A stretch of 58,551 nt of DNA from Flavobacteriales bacterium (GTDB lineage: Bacteria; Bacteroidota; Bacteroidia; JANQJC01), in the NCBI GenBank assembly GCA_028281825.1, contig JANQJC010000101.1, positions 1-58,551 of the forward strand. The letters run 5' to 3'. Positions 35,181 through 43,579 of this stretch are shown here, one piece after another. Below the pieces are notes generated by a model. That model saw only the letters and a list, made by a program, of their open reading frames with translations, searched no databases and was not told the origin of the DNA. A program made the translations under genes and the position numbers. Positions within the stretch are counted from its first letter, which is position 1. Every line of letters starts with the position of its first letter.

Positions 35181-35714
35181 ATGAGAAAACTACTACCTTT
35201 ATTCATTCTGGTTTTTCCGCTAGGCTTGGTGGCACAGGAACCAGAGTGGATAAGCTTTGGGGAGGCAATTCAACGCAACGGCAAAGAGCCCAAGAAGTTT
35301 TTTATTGATGTGTATACCGATTGGTGTGGATGGTGTAAGAAAATGGACGCGGCCACTTTCCAACATCCTCAAATTGCTAAATACCTGAGTGAGAATTTCT
35401 ATACAGTAAAGCTGAATGCCGAAATGACAGACGTAATTGTATTCAATGGTGATACGATGGCCTTAGTGCAAAGTATTGGGCGAAGAGGAACCCATGAATT
35501 AGCTCTCAGGTTGATGAATGGAAAAGCATCGTATCCAACGATAGTCTATTTGGATGAGCAATTGGGTATGATAATGCCAGACCCGGGATATAAATCCCCT
35601 GAGCAACTTGAGCCAGTCCTAAAGTACTTGGCCTCAGATATTTACAAAGAAAAAACCTGGGAAGAATTTATGGCAGGCTTTGAGAGCGAATTAAAAAGTG
35701 AAACCCCAAAGTAG
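35181..35714 (+). CDS. Secreted thioredoxin-like protein
   Basis: A 177-aa exported protein with a thioredoxin fold (signal peptide ending LVAQ). The active site is C49-G-W-C52 in DWCGWCKKMD, and YPTIVYLDEQ gives the cis-proline. It has the two active-site cysteines of DUF255/DsbD-like thioredoxins and probably reduces or oxidises periplasmic disulfides. It lies 4 nt after the peptide transporter gene. Confidence 0.85.
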   Translation: MRKLLPLFILVFPLGLVAQEPEWISFGEAIQRNGKEPKKFFIDVYTDWCGWCKKMDAATFQHPQIAKYLSENFYTVKLNAEMTDVIVFNGDTMALVQSIGRRGTHELALRLMNGKASYPTIVYLDEQLGMIMPDPGYKSPEQLEPVLKYLASDIYKEKTWEEFMAGFESELKSETPK

Positions 35715-35736
35715 GTTTTGACGTTAAGATGGTCTC

Positions 35737-35766
35737 TTGCACAGTTCAATAAAGTGTATAATTTTG
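35737..35766 (+). promoter_or_regulatory. Complete Bacteroidota promoter (TTG-N19-TAATTTTG) for the SiaC-like gene
   Basis: TTG at 35737-35739 and TAATTTTG at 35759-35766 are separated by 19 bases, fitting the -33/-7 pair. The predicted transcription start lies around 35771-35774, at the left edge of an 18-bp inverted repeat. Confidence 0.55.
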
Positions 35767-35770
35767 CCTT

Positions 35771-35788
35771 AAACCATTAGAATGGTTT
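35771..35788. repeat. Inverted repeat at the predicted start of the SiaC-like transcript
   Basis: AAACCATT and AATGGTTT pair perfectly around AG. It sits just after the -7 box and before the gene, as an operator or a 5' hairpin would. Confidence 0.5.
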
Positions 35789-35819
35789 CAGGGACTAACT
35801 AAAATTGAAGGACAGCAGC

Positions 35820-36197
35820 GTGAACCAAACTCTGATAATAGAAGGAACAAAAGATACCCCAAGAGTTATCTTGAATGCCTCGGAGGATACCTTTGAGATA
35901 TCTGGAAGATCATTTCCACTTAACGCTAAAGGTTTTTATGCTCCTGTTCTTGAGTGGCTTGACAAATACAGTGAAAACCCAAACAAGAAAACAGAGTTTG
36001 CCTTTAAGTTGGAGTATTTTAATACACCTTCATCAAAATCTATCACCGATATCCTTAAAATCTTGAAGATAATGAAGGATAATGGTCATGAAGTTACCGT
36101 GTGGTGGCACTATGAGGAAGATGATGTGGATATTCTTGATTTAGGCCACGTTTTCTCTCGTACTATTGGTATTCCTTTTGAGTTTAAGGAGTATTAA
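35820..36197 (+). CDS. SiaC-like regulatory phosphoprotein (DUF1987)
   Basis: A 125-aa protein of the DUF1987 family, described in Pseudomonas as SiaC, which controls a diguanylate cyclase after phosphorylation by the kinase SiaB. Matches are IEGTKDTPRV, EISGRSFPLNA and EYFNTPSSKS, the last with the region that carries the phosphorylated threonine in known members, then VTVWWHYEEDD. I use the GTG at 35820 because it gives the family N-terminus; a TTG at 35805 is also possible. No siaA, siaB or siaD gene is nearby, so its partners here are unknown. Confidence 0.8.
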   Translation: MNQTLIIEGTKDTPRVILNASEDTFEISGRSFPLNAKGFYAPVLEWLDKYSENPNKKTEFAFKLEYFNTPSSKSITDILKILKIMKDNGHEVTVWWHYEEDDVDILDLGHVFSRTIGIPFEFKEY

Positions 36198-36201
36198 TTT
36201 G

Positions 36202-36909
36202 CTACCCCTCCTTTTCCTCTTTGTATAGTTTCGGATTAAAGAACAAGCCTAGCTGTAGGTAGTATTTATTAAACCCGTTAACGGCCTGGTTCATTACCCC
36301 TATCTGAGCTGAGGTGCTTCCTGAAAACTGATAACCCAAGGCACCATATAGCCTGTTTCTATCAAATACTCCATTCCTCTTTATATTGAGAAATACTTCA
36401 TCATACAAGCCAATAAAAAAAGTGCCTGACTCTATATTGGGTTTGTTTAGAGCTATACTAGCCATAATACGATAGCGCGCTCTATGGGTAAGGTCAGGAT
36501 TAATGTCTACCCACCTTTGTTCAAGTCTATACCTGTGTTCAAAAAAGATGCGCCATAAGTTATTTTTGGTAATGAACTGTTGCCAAATCCTGTGCTCGGC
36601 AGATAGCCTTGAAATGCTGTCTTTATCAAAGGGGTGGGAACTAATGTATGCATAACCAGTTGTTAACATATTACTGTTGTTGAAATGATAGTTGAATCCA
36701 CTCCTGATTAAAAGCTGCTCAATATTTGGTTCAACAGTATGATGACGCCACTGTATTTCGCTATGGATACTCCATTTGTCAGATAGCTTATTAACTCCAA
36801 AGTACATCATCCAATTACCAAAATCGTCTGTTCTTGTTTGACCAATAGAAGATATACTGATTAGAGCAGACCATAAGAATACAAACCAAAACTTGATTAA
36901 AACTTTCAT
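36202..36909 (-). CDS. DUF2490 outer-membrane-like protein
   Basis: A 235-aa exported protein (signal peptide ending SSIGQ). DDFGNWMMYFGVNKLSDKW at the mature N-terminus and the amphipathic strands with aromatic ends (FEHRYRLEQRW) match DUF2490, a family of predicted beta-barrels of unknown function. Start at the ATG at 36909 (MKVLIKF); an upstream ATG adds 12 residues that spoil the signal peptide. It lies 4 nt from the convergent SiaC-like stop. Confidence 0.8.
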   Translation of the reverse strand: MKVLIKFWFVFLWSALISISSIGQTRTDDFGNWMMYFGVNKLSDKWSIHSEIQWRHHTVEPNIEQLLIRSGFNYHFNNSNMLTTGYAYISSHPFDKDSISRLSAEHRIWQQFITKNNLWRIFFEHRYRLEQRWVDINPDLTHRARYRIMASIALNKPNIESGTFFIGLYDEVFLNIKRNGVFDRNRLYGALGYQFSGSTSAQIGVMNQAVNGFNKYYLQLGLFFNPKLYKEEKEG

Positions 36910-37004
36910 CTTATTTTGTTTAGACGAATTAGTACAATAACCCATACTCCCCCTGTAAGTAGAAGGGTATGAGTAAGAATTATATTGAAGGTTTACCTGA
37001 TAAT

Positions 37005-37200
37005 TTAGAAAAGAATGGTTAAATTGTAAATAGTCTCTGGCGTCGAGTTATCCTTCATATCAACTTCAAGGTTTATAACGTGTCTAGTAGCTAGGTTAAA
37101 CAAAATACCCACCATACATAGTAGGTATTTTATTCAGATTGTTCACCCGTTCTTTTACATTGTATTCTGCCATTTTCTTAAAGTTTTTGATGTCTTTAGA
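37005..37200 (-). pseudogene. Decayed C-terminus of a beta-carbonic anhydrase, downstream of SulP
   Basis: Two open frames on the reverse strand read as pieces of one protein. The first (37096 to about 37200) contains MAEYNVKERVNNLNKIPT, which looks like the beta-carbonic anhydrase helix with the N-V-x-E-x-V-x-N-L pattern. The second, in another frame (37005-37110), contains FNLATRHVINLEVDMK and ends IYNL, like the enzyme's last strand and helix. A deletion and a frameshift lie between about 37095 and 37120, and the catalytic N-terminal part is missing. Bicarbonate-type SulP genes in this phylum often sit beside such an enzyme. Identified by eye only. Confidence 0.55.
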
Positions 37201-37201
37201 A

Positions 37202-38818
37202 TCAAGGGTTAGCTGATTCAGGCTTCTTAACCGCAATACTACTATTTGTGCTTGCTATTTCTTTCTTCATCCCCCTTCTCTTGCCAGGAAAGTTGAGTAG
37301 CTTCAGGGATATTTCTCTTTCCTCGGCAGTAGTTTTGAAATCTTCAATTACTTCCAGGGCATCATAATCGATGGTCTTAGTATTAGTGGCATCAATTGTT
37401 ACAATAGCACCATCAGGGATTTTATCAAAAGCTACTTGCAGGTGAGCTTTGTTTAAGAAAGATACATGCTCACTTAACTTGATGTAAACTAGGTGGTTTC
37501 CATTCTCGTCATCCTTTTCCTGGCTGATGAAATAAGGAATTTTGTAATTAGTCCAAAGAATAAAGAATATACCAACTACCAAGCCTATTCCAATACCAAT
37601 CAAGAGGTCAGTTAGTAGGATAGCAGTAATTGTAACTACAAACGGAATTAACTGTTCATAACCCAGTTTGGCCATCTGTTTAAACAGCGAAGGCTTCGCC
37701 AACTTGTAACCCACAAAAATCAGCACTGCTGCCAATGCAGCCAGTGGTATCATATTAAGGAAATTGGCAAAAAAGGCAACCGAAGCAAGCAACAAGATGC
37801 CATGATAAACAGCTGACATTTTTGATTTAGCACCAGCACTTAAGTTGGCAGTACTGCGAACAATAACTGCAGTCATTGGCAAACCTCCTACTAGCCCACT
37901 TATCATGTTGCCAACACCTTGCGCTTTAAGTTCAGCATTTTGAGGAGTGGTCCTCTTATGTGGGTCCATTTTATCCACTGCCTCGATACTCAGTAAGGTT
38001 TCAAGGCTGGCTACAATAGCTATTGTTACCGCCGTTAGATATACGTTCCAATTGGTAAACTGAGTAAAATCAGGAAGGATTAATACACTTTGCCAGGCTT
38101 CCATACTTCCCAACTCAGGTAGGTTTACCAAGTGCTCAGCTCGCACTTGCAAAGGGCTTCCAGTCAACTGAAAAGCAATATTTATGCCCATCCCCAAAGC
38201 TACAGCAAAGAGGGCTCCAGGTATTTTTGTCAGGAATTTATTACTCTTAATTAATGAAGTTTCCCATAAAGCTAATACACCTAGGCAAGCAGTACCTATA
38301 ATGGCAGCGCCAATAGTTATATGGCTTAAAGCAAATTGTATGTGCGAAAAGGTATTATGCCCATCTTGTTGTAAGAACTCCATTTCACCAAAAGCGTCTG
38401 TATCCACACCTAATAAGTGGGGAAACTGTTTTAAGATGAGTATAAGACCTATGGCTGCCAACATACCTTTAATAACTGCTGACGGAAAATAAAGACCTAT
38501 AATACCGGCTCTGGCAATACCAAGCAAAAGCTGTAAGAAGCCTGCTATTACTACTGAAAGTAAAAAGGCTTCATAGCCAAGGTTATTGATGGCAGCCAGC
38601 ACAATTACAGTAAGTCCTGCTGCTGGTCCAGAAACACTGAGATGTGATTTACTAAGAAGTCCTACTACAATGCCACCTACAATTCCAGTTATCAACCCCG
38701 AAAAAAGTGGCGCACCTGATGCTAATGCAATACCCAGGCAAAGTGGTAATGCGACCAAAAAGACAACAATACTCGCTAAGAGGTCGTTACTATTTATGAA
38801 TGATGCTTTATCTTTCAT
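37202..38818 (-). CDS. SulP family inorganic anion transporter with STAS domain
   Basis: A 538-aa membrane transporter with 10-14 helices. SulP signatures are ASIVVFLVALPLCLGIALASG at the start, SVSGPAAGLTVIV and the ETLLSIEAVDKMD segment near residue 280. A STAS domain follows about residue 430 (HVSFLNKAHL, GAIVTIDAT). Family members carry sulfate, bicarbonate or other anions. The carbonic anhydrase remnant downstream hints at bicarbonate. Promoter box on the reverse strand at 38845-38852. Confidence 0.9.
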   Translation of the reverse strand: MKDKASFINSNDLLASIVVFLVALPLCLGIALASGAPLFSGLITGIVGGIVVGLLSKSHLSVSGPAAGLTVIVLAAINNLGYEAFLLSVVIAGFLQLLLGIARAGIIGLYFPSAVIKGMLAAIGLILILKQFPHLLGVDTDAFGEMEFLQQDGHNTFSHIQFALSHITIGAAIIGTACLGVLALWETSLIKSNKFLTKIPGALFAVALGMGINIAFQLTGSPLQVRAEHLVNLPELGSMEAWQSVLILPDFTQFTNWNVYLTAVTIAIVASLETLLSIEAVDKMDPHKRTTPQNAELKAQGVGNMISGLVGGLPMTAVIVRSTANLSAGAKSKMSAVYHGILLLASVAFFANFLNMIPLAALAAVLIFVGYKLAKPSLFKQMAKLGYEQLIPFVVTITAILLTDLLIGIGIGLVVGIFFILWTNYKIPYFISQEKDDENGNHLVYIKLSEHVSFLNKAHLQVAFDKIPDGAIVTIDATNTKTIDYDALEVIEDFKTTAEEREISLKLLNFPGKRRGMKKEIASTNSSIAVKKPESANP

Positions 38819-38844
38819 TTTGATGTTTATTGAGCAAGACTTTT

Positions 38845-38852
38845 CAAATCTA
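38845..38852 (-). promoter_or_regulatory. -7 box (TAGATTTG) for the SulP gene
   Basis: Exact TAnnTTTG match on the reverse strand, 26 nt before the ATG at 38818. Confidence 0.45.
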
Positions 38853-38970
38853 TTTGCACAGTCCTGACTAATTGAATGAGAAAAATGTGTGAAATCTTAC
38901 AAACCGTTTTGGCTTGTTTAAGATAGTGTATTCAGCCGTTTTACTTATGTTCAGCCGGTCTTGATGAGAA

Positions 38971-39351
38971 TTATACCTCAGGAGGTGGTGTACTGACCTC
39001 AAAGGGTCCATGGTATAACTTGTGTGCTCCTTCTAAGAGTTCGGTTTTATCATAGGTCGAAGCAAGATATTTCCAAGGCTCAAATATTTCTTTAGATTTT
39101 TCATCTTCTTCCTCTTCAGCACTTGGAGTGGGTGCCTGTTGTTCTTCTTCATCGCTAAGAGGTAGTTCTTTCCCCATACTATTAGTATCATCCAAGGTGT
39201 TACATGAAATGTTATCTTGTTGATAATTAGAAGTGTTGTCGCTAGCAGCAAGAGAAAATAAGGGAATGGCGATACCCAAATGAAATACTAACACACTTAG
39301 GATAATTCCATATGCTCCAATGAATCTATTTTCTAGCAGTTTTATCAACAT
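38971..39351 (-). CDS. Small acidic membrane-anchored protein, unknown function
   Basis: A 126-aa protein with a single hydrophobic segment at residues 13-36 and a highly acidic, proline-containing tail (about 60-90, many E and D). No family recognised. It stands alone between SulP and the YdeI-like gene. Codon use is like its neighbours, so it is a plausible real gene. Confidence 0.55.
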   Translation of the reverse strand: MLIKLLENRFIGAYGIILSVLVFHLGIAIPLFSLAASDNTSNYQQDNISCNTLDDTNSMGKELPLSDEEEQQAPTPSAEEEEDEKSKEIFEPWKYLASTYDKTELLEGAHKLYHGPFEVSTPPPEV

Positions 39352-39444
39352 GGTGCAAAAATAGTAATTTCAAGGGTTTTAATATATTTTGCACGTTAAC
39401 GGTTGTTAATACTACTTATTCCCTTAATCAGAAATTAAACTGTG

Positions 39445-40041
39445 ATGGACGGAGAGCCTACATTTTTTGCAACACCTAAAGACTTCAGGAAGTGGTTAGA
39501 AAACAACCATGAAAATCAAAAAGAACTATGGGTGGGATATTACAAGGTTAACTCAGGAAAGCTAAGCATTACGTGGCCACAATCGGTTGATGAAGCCTTG
39601 TGTTTTGGGTGGATTGATGGCTTGCGTCGGTCTATTGATGATGTGAGTTACAAGATTAGGTTTACACCGCGCAGACCCAAAAGCTTTTGGAGTAAAGTAA
39701 ATCTCAATCGGGTTAAAGAATTAAAGAAGTTAGGATTGATGCAGCCTTCTGGACTTGCAGCTTATGCAAAGAGGAATGAAAAGAAATCACGGATATATGC
39801 ATTTGAACAAAAGAATGCAAAATTAAAGCCAGAATGGGAGAAGAAATTCAAAGAGGACAAGAAAGCCTGGGAGTTTTTTCAGGCACAAGCACCTTCTTAC
39901 AAAAAAGCCGCAATTTGGTGGGTGGTGAGTGCTAAACAAGAAGCTACTCAATTGCGAAGGCTGGATGCACTTATCTCAGACTCAGGTAATGAAATGAAGA
40001 TTAAACAAATGCGTCCTGCACGAGATAAGGGTGGTAAATAA
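39445..40041 (+). CDS. YdeI/OmpD-associated family protein
   Basis: A 198-aa cytoplasmic protein: FFATPKDFRKWLENNH at the start, ELWVGYYK, SVDEALCFGWIDGL and FTPRRPKSFWSKVN in the first half match the YdeI/OmpD-associated group. The C-terminal half is charged with conserved KKAAIWWVVSAKQEATQLRRL. The molecular function is not established. The ATG at 39445 is preferred over the GTG one codon before it. Followed by a shared terminator. Confidence 0.85.
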   Translation: MDGEPTFFATPKDFRKWLENNHENQKELWVGYYKVNSGKLSITWPQSVDEALCFGWIDGLRRSIDDVSYKIRFTPRRPKSFWSKVNLNRVKELKKLGLMQPSGLAAYAKRNEKKSRIYAFEQKNAKLKPEWEKKFKEDKKAWEFFQAQAPSYKKAAIWWVVSAKQEATQLRRLDALISDSGNEMKIKQMRPARDKGGK

Positions 40042-40042
40042 A

Positions 40043-40068
40043 AAAAGCCTCTAAACATAGAGGCTTTT
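40043..40068. terminator. Bidirectional terminator between the YdeI-like gene and tRNA-His
   Basis: AAAAGCCTCTA and TAGAGGCTTTT pair perfectly across AACA. It overlaps the end of the YdeI stop region and lies just beyond the 3' end of tRNA-His, so it can stop both transcripts. Confidence 0.85.
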
Positions 40069-40071
40069 AAG

Positions 40072-40146
40072 GGTGAGTGATGGGACTCGAACCCACGACC
40101 CTCAGAATCACAATCTGATGTTCTAACCAGCTGAACTACACCCACC
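40072..40146 (-). tRNA. tRNA-His (anticodon GTG)
   Basis: Read on the reverse strand, the acceptor stem pairs GTGGGTG with CACTCAC, with an extra 5' G (position -1 at 40146) facing discriminator base C73. These are the tRNA-His identity signs. The anticodon GTG is complementary to 40109-40111 in the loop ATTGTGATT, and GGTTCGAGTCC is the T loop. CCA is not encoded. A 74-codon frame over it is a shadow. Confidence 0.97.
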
Positions 40147-40159
40147 GTTTTGAGGAGTG

Positions 40160-40188
40160 CAAATATAGACAATTTTAAAATTCGACAA
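40160..40188 (-). promoter_or_regulatory. tRNA-His promoter (TTG-N18-TATATTTG)
   Basis: On the reverse strand, TTG at 40188-40186 and TATATTTG at 40167-40160, 18 bases apart. It ends 13 nt before the tRNA. Confidence 0.55.
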
Positions 40189-40223
40189 CACTATAATCTT
40201 TCAATTGTTAGTTGTTTAATTCC

Positions 40224-40231
40224 TAACTTTG
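40224..40231 (+). promoter_or_regulatory. -7 box (TAACTTTG) for copA, very close to the start codon
   Basis: Exact TAnnTTTG match ending only 7 nt before the copA ATG at 40239, with TTG at 40205-40207 (16-base spacing). Transcription would begin at or next to the ATG, implying a leaderless mRNA. Confidence 0.45.
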
Positions 40232-40238
40232 AGGTGGT

Positions 40239-42389
40239 ATGTCGGCTGTTCAGAATAAAGTTATCCTTAATGTAGAGGGCATGACCTGTGCCAATTGCGC
40301 TAGGGGTATTAGCAATGCTTTACAGGGAATGAAGCTTGAAGGCGTAAATGTTGATTTTGCCTCAGGTGAGGTAGCCTATGAAGACAGCTATGAAATTGCC
40401 CGTGAAGTAGTAGTAGGTAAGATAGAAAAGCTTGGTTATCAGGTAGTTGATAAAGATGCTCAATCTGAAAAGCATAAGCACGGGCCGTCAAGTATTGAAA
40501 AGAGATTTATTGTATCCGCTATTTTTACTATTCCACTCTTTTTTGGGCATGTATTGGTTAGTGTTGGACTCCTTTCCCATGAGTCGTTTATTGTAAACCC
40601 ATGGGTTCAATTAGTATTGTGCGTTCCCGTATTCCTGTTGGGGATGGTCTATTTTGGCAGAAGTGCACTTAATTCACTAAAAAGTGGAGTGCCCAATATG
40701 GACGTGCTTATAACCATTGGTTCGTCAGCGGCCTTTGTGTATAGTGTTGCAGGACTATTTTTATACTCGGGCAATGAGGTGCACAATTACCTTTTTTTCG
40801 AAACGGCAGCTACAATTATTACATTGGTCCTTCTAGGTAATGTATTAGAGCATCGTTCAGTACAACAAACGACAACTGCTCTTAAGGACCTTATGAAAAT
40901 GAAAGAAGGGACTACCAAAAAAGTTGTTGAAGAACACGGGCATGAGCATATTATAGACATTACCATCAAAAGTGTAAAAGAGGGCGATATCTTGCAGGTG
41001 AATCAGGGAGACAAAGTGCCTGTTGATGGTAAAATTACAAAGGGTAATGTATCAGTAGATGAATCAATGCTTACTGGTGAAAGTTTGGCTATTGACAAAG
41101 GTATTGGTGAGAGAGTGGTGGGGGGTACCATTCTGGTGAATGGAAATATGCGTATGGTCGCAGAAAAGGTGGGAGCGGAAACAGTTCTTTCTCAGATTAT
41201 ACAAATGGTGAGGCAAGCGCAACATGAAAAGCCTGCTATTCAGAAGTTGGGCGACCAAGTGAGTAGTGTTTTTGTTCCCGTAGTTCTTGGAATATCAGCA
41301 TTAACCATGCTCTTGAGTTATTTTGCTTTTGGTGTGAGTTTACAAAGCTCATTGATGAACAGTATTGCCGTGTTGGTAATTTCATGCCCCTGTGCAATGG
41401 GGTTAGCAACACCAACGGCTGTAATGGTAGGTATTGGAAGAGCCGCCAAAAACGGTATATTGATAAAAGGGGGCAATACCTTAGAAGAACTAGCCAAAGT
41501 GGATAAAGTAGTGTTCGACAAAACCGGAACTCTGACAACCGGTGAATTTAAAATAAGCAAGATTGCGACTTTGAATGGTGTAAGTAAAAAAGAAATTACA
41601 GATATACTTTACAATGCAGAGCAGCATTCATCACATCCAATAGCTAAATCAATAGTTAATGAGTTGAAGGGTAGGGCAGGTGAAATGGAATTGGAAGTGA
41701 GGGAGGAAAAAGGCATGGGGTTATATGTGACAACGAAGGCTGGGGATGAGTATACTATTGGTTCGCACAAGGTAGTTGAAAGTGAGATAAAGGAAGCACA
41801 CAATCTTTACATTTTGAGGAATAAGAAACTAGTTGGATATATTGACTTAGACGATGAAATTAAACCATACGCCAGGGAGACAATTAAACTATTAAATGCC
41901 CAAGGCAGGGAAACAATATTACTAAGTGGTGATAAGCAGGAGAGGTGTCAAGAGTTAGCTTCAAAACTGGGCGTAAAAACCGTTTACAGTGAGCAATCTC
42001 CAGAACAGAAACTGAAGATTATTAGTGATTTGAGTGAACGAGGAAAGGTGGCTATGGTGGGTGACGGTATTAATGATGCGCCCGCTCTTGCTAAAGCCAC
42101 GGTGGGTATTTCTATGGGAGATGCTACCCAAGTGGCAATTGCTTCTGCTGGAGTTGTGCTGTTGAGCAAAGGGGGTTTGAAACAGTTGTATGAAGCTTTC
42201 TTGGTGAGTAAGCATACTTTAAAAACCATTAAACAGAATTTATTCTGGGCTTTCTTCTATAATGTAATTGCTATACCAATAGCGGCAGTCGGCCTTTTGA
42301 GCCCAATGATAGCGGCTCTTTCAATGGCTTTTTCTGATGTAATTGTGATTGGCAACTCTATAAGGTTAAAGGTGAAAAGTCTCAAATAG
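40239..42389 (+). CDS. copA: Copper-exporting P-type ATPase
   Basis: A 716-aa P1B-type ATPase. An N-terminal heavy-metal domain has C17-A-N-C20 in GMTCANCA. The membrane ion-binding motif is C383-P-C385, and the phosphorylated aspartate is D427 in DKTGTLT. The actuator TGES and nucleotide-site SSHPIAKS and GDGINDAPAL motifs are all present. CPC with a single MxCxxC domain fits Cu(I) export from the cytoplasm. The next gene begins 5 nt after its stop. Promoter box unusually near the start. Confidence 0.95.
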   Translation: MSAVQNKVILNVEGMTCANCARGISNALQGMKLEGVNVDFASGEVAYEDSYEIAREVVVGKIEKLGYQVVDKDAQSEKHKHGPSSIEKRFIVSAIFTIPLFFGHVLVSVGLLSHESFIVNPWVQLVLCVPVFLLGMVYFGRSALNSLKSGVPNMDVLITIGSSAAFVYSVAGLFLYSGNEVHNYLFFETAATIITLVLLGNVLEHRSVQQTTTALKDLMKMKEGTTKKVVEEHGHEHIIDITIKSVKEGDILQVNQGDKVPVDGKITKGNVSVDESMLTGESLAIDKGIGERVVGGTILVNGNMRMVAEKVGAETVLSQIIQMVRQAQHEKPAIQKLGDQVSSVFVPVVLGISALTMLLSYFAFGVSLQSSLMNSIAVLVISCPCAMGLATPTAVMVGIGRAAKNGILIKGGNTLEELAKVDKVVFDKTGTLTTGEFKISKIATLNGVSKKEITDILYNAEQHSSHPIAKSIVNELKGRAGEMELEVREEKGMGLYVTTKAGDEYTIGSHKVVESEIKEAHNLYILRNKKLVGYIDLDDEIKPYARETIKLLNAQGRETILLSGDKQERCQELASKLGVKTVYSEQSPEQKLKIISDLSERGKVAMVGDGINDAPALAKATVGISMGDATQVAIASAGVVLLSKGGLKQLYEAFLVSKHTLKTIKQNLFWAFFYNVIAIPIAAVGLLSPMIAALSMAFSDVIVIGNSIRLKVKSLK

Positions 42390-42394
42390 CATTA

Positions 42395-43579
42395 ATGATA
42401 AAAATCCAGCTTAAGCCCCTACACTTTTACTTAGTCTTTGCCAGCTTATATTTAGGTTTTGTATTGTGGCAACCTGATTCTGGTTATGACAAATACTTTT
42501 GGATGGATTGGGCCAGAGATATTGCTTTGAACGGCCTGGGTGCGATATACCATAATCCTGAGGTAAATTACCACCCATTTATACTATATCTTCTTAAAAT
42601 CTACAATTGTATAAGTGCTTCAGACATTCCCGAGGAAGCCATTAATGCTTTCAAATCAATTGTCATAATTTTTGATTTTGCTACTCTGGCTTTGATAGTT
42701 TGGTTGTTGAATAAATGGAAGAAAAGCCTATTGTGGGTGCTCGTTTTTCTATTAAACCCAGCGTTTTGGTACAATACAATTGTATGGGGACAAACAGATG
42801 TAATCCACACTTTTTTTGTGTTTGCAGCATTCGTATCAATATTGAACAGGCAATCAATACTGAGTATACTGCTCTTTTTACTTGCACTTAATACCAAGAT
42901 GCAGGCCATTATTTTTTTACCACTTTTTGTTCTTATAGCATATAGGGAGGGCAAAAGGGTCAACTGGTTAAAAGTATTTGCAAGTGTGGCTTTGTTGCAA
43001 TTTTTAATATTATGGCCATTTATCTTTTCAGGTAACTTAGTTATATCACTTAAAGCTATCGCTGGTGCTTCAGTGGACCAATATCCAGTGCTTTCAAGAA
43101 ATGCTTACAATATTTGGTATCTGCTCTTTCATGACCCATTCAATATGCCTGATAATGCTTATAAATACTTAGGTATTGGTTTTTTCGTTGTTCTGTATGG
43201 TGTTATTGCATGGCAGTTTTTGAAGAAGTATAAAAGCGAAATCGCGATGCGGAAAAAGTATGAGATAATAACCATTTCGGCAGCTTTGGTTACGTTGGTA
43301 TTCTTCTATATCAATACCCAAATGCATGAAAGATATGTGCATTCAGCTGTATTGTTCTTGGGTATATTTAGTATTCTTAAGAATAAATGGTGGTTATACG
43401 TACTTGTCTCCGTTGCTTATTTAATTAACCTCGAGAATGTAATGCATTTTGCTAAACATGTTATTACGGCTATGCCTGATAACTACAGCATAAATCCTAT
43501 TTTAATTTCAATACTATTTTTGTGTTCGATAGTGGCTTGTTTTTTCCAACTCTTTCGATTGACCACCAATAGCAAATAA
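42395..43579 (+). CDS. GT-C fold membrane glycosyltransferase
   Basis: A 394-aa polytopic protein resembling GT-C mannosyl-/glycosyltransferases (GT87-like). Signs are the acidic loop after the first helix (WMDWARDIA), the WGQTDVIHTFFVF segment, and NTQMHERYVHSA, whose HERY pattern is typical of the family. Such enzymes use polyprenyl-phosphate sugars outside the cytoplasmic membrane. It abuts the flippase gene with no spacer. Confidence 0.7.
   Translation: MIKIQLKPLHFYLVFASLYLGFVLWQPDSGYDKYFWMDWARDIALNGLGAIYHNPEVNYHPFILYLLKIYNCISASDIPEEAINAFKSIVIIFDFATLALIVWLLNKWKKSLLWVLVFLLNPAFWYNTIVWGQTDVIHTFFVFAAFVSILNRQSILSILLFLLALNTKMQAIIFLPLFVLIAYREGKRVNWLKVFASVALLQFLILWPFIFSGNLVISLKAIAGASVDQYPVLSRNAYNIWYLLFHDPFNMPDNAYKYLGIGFFVVLYGVIAWQFLKKYKSEIAMRKKYEIITISAALVTLVFFYINTQMHERYVHSAVLFLGIFSILKNKWWLYVLVSVAYLINLENVMHFAKHVITAMPDNYSINPILISILFLCSIVACFFQLFRLTTNSK

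Noticed and set aside
37102-37131. AAAATACC/GGTATTTT hairpin as a SulP terminator
   Set aside because: It lies inside the carbonic anhydrase remnant and is explained by decayed coding sequence, although it could still terminate by chance.
39948-40172. 74-codon reverse frame over tRNA-His
   Set aside because: The tRNA fully explains this DNA; the frame is the common VRTSDCDSEGRGFESH-type shadow of tRNA genes.
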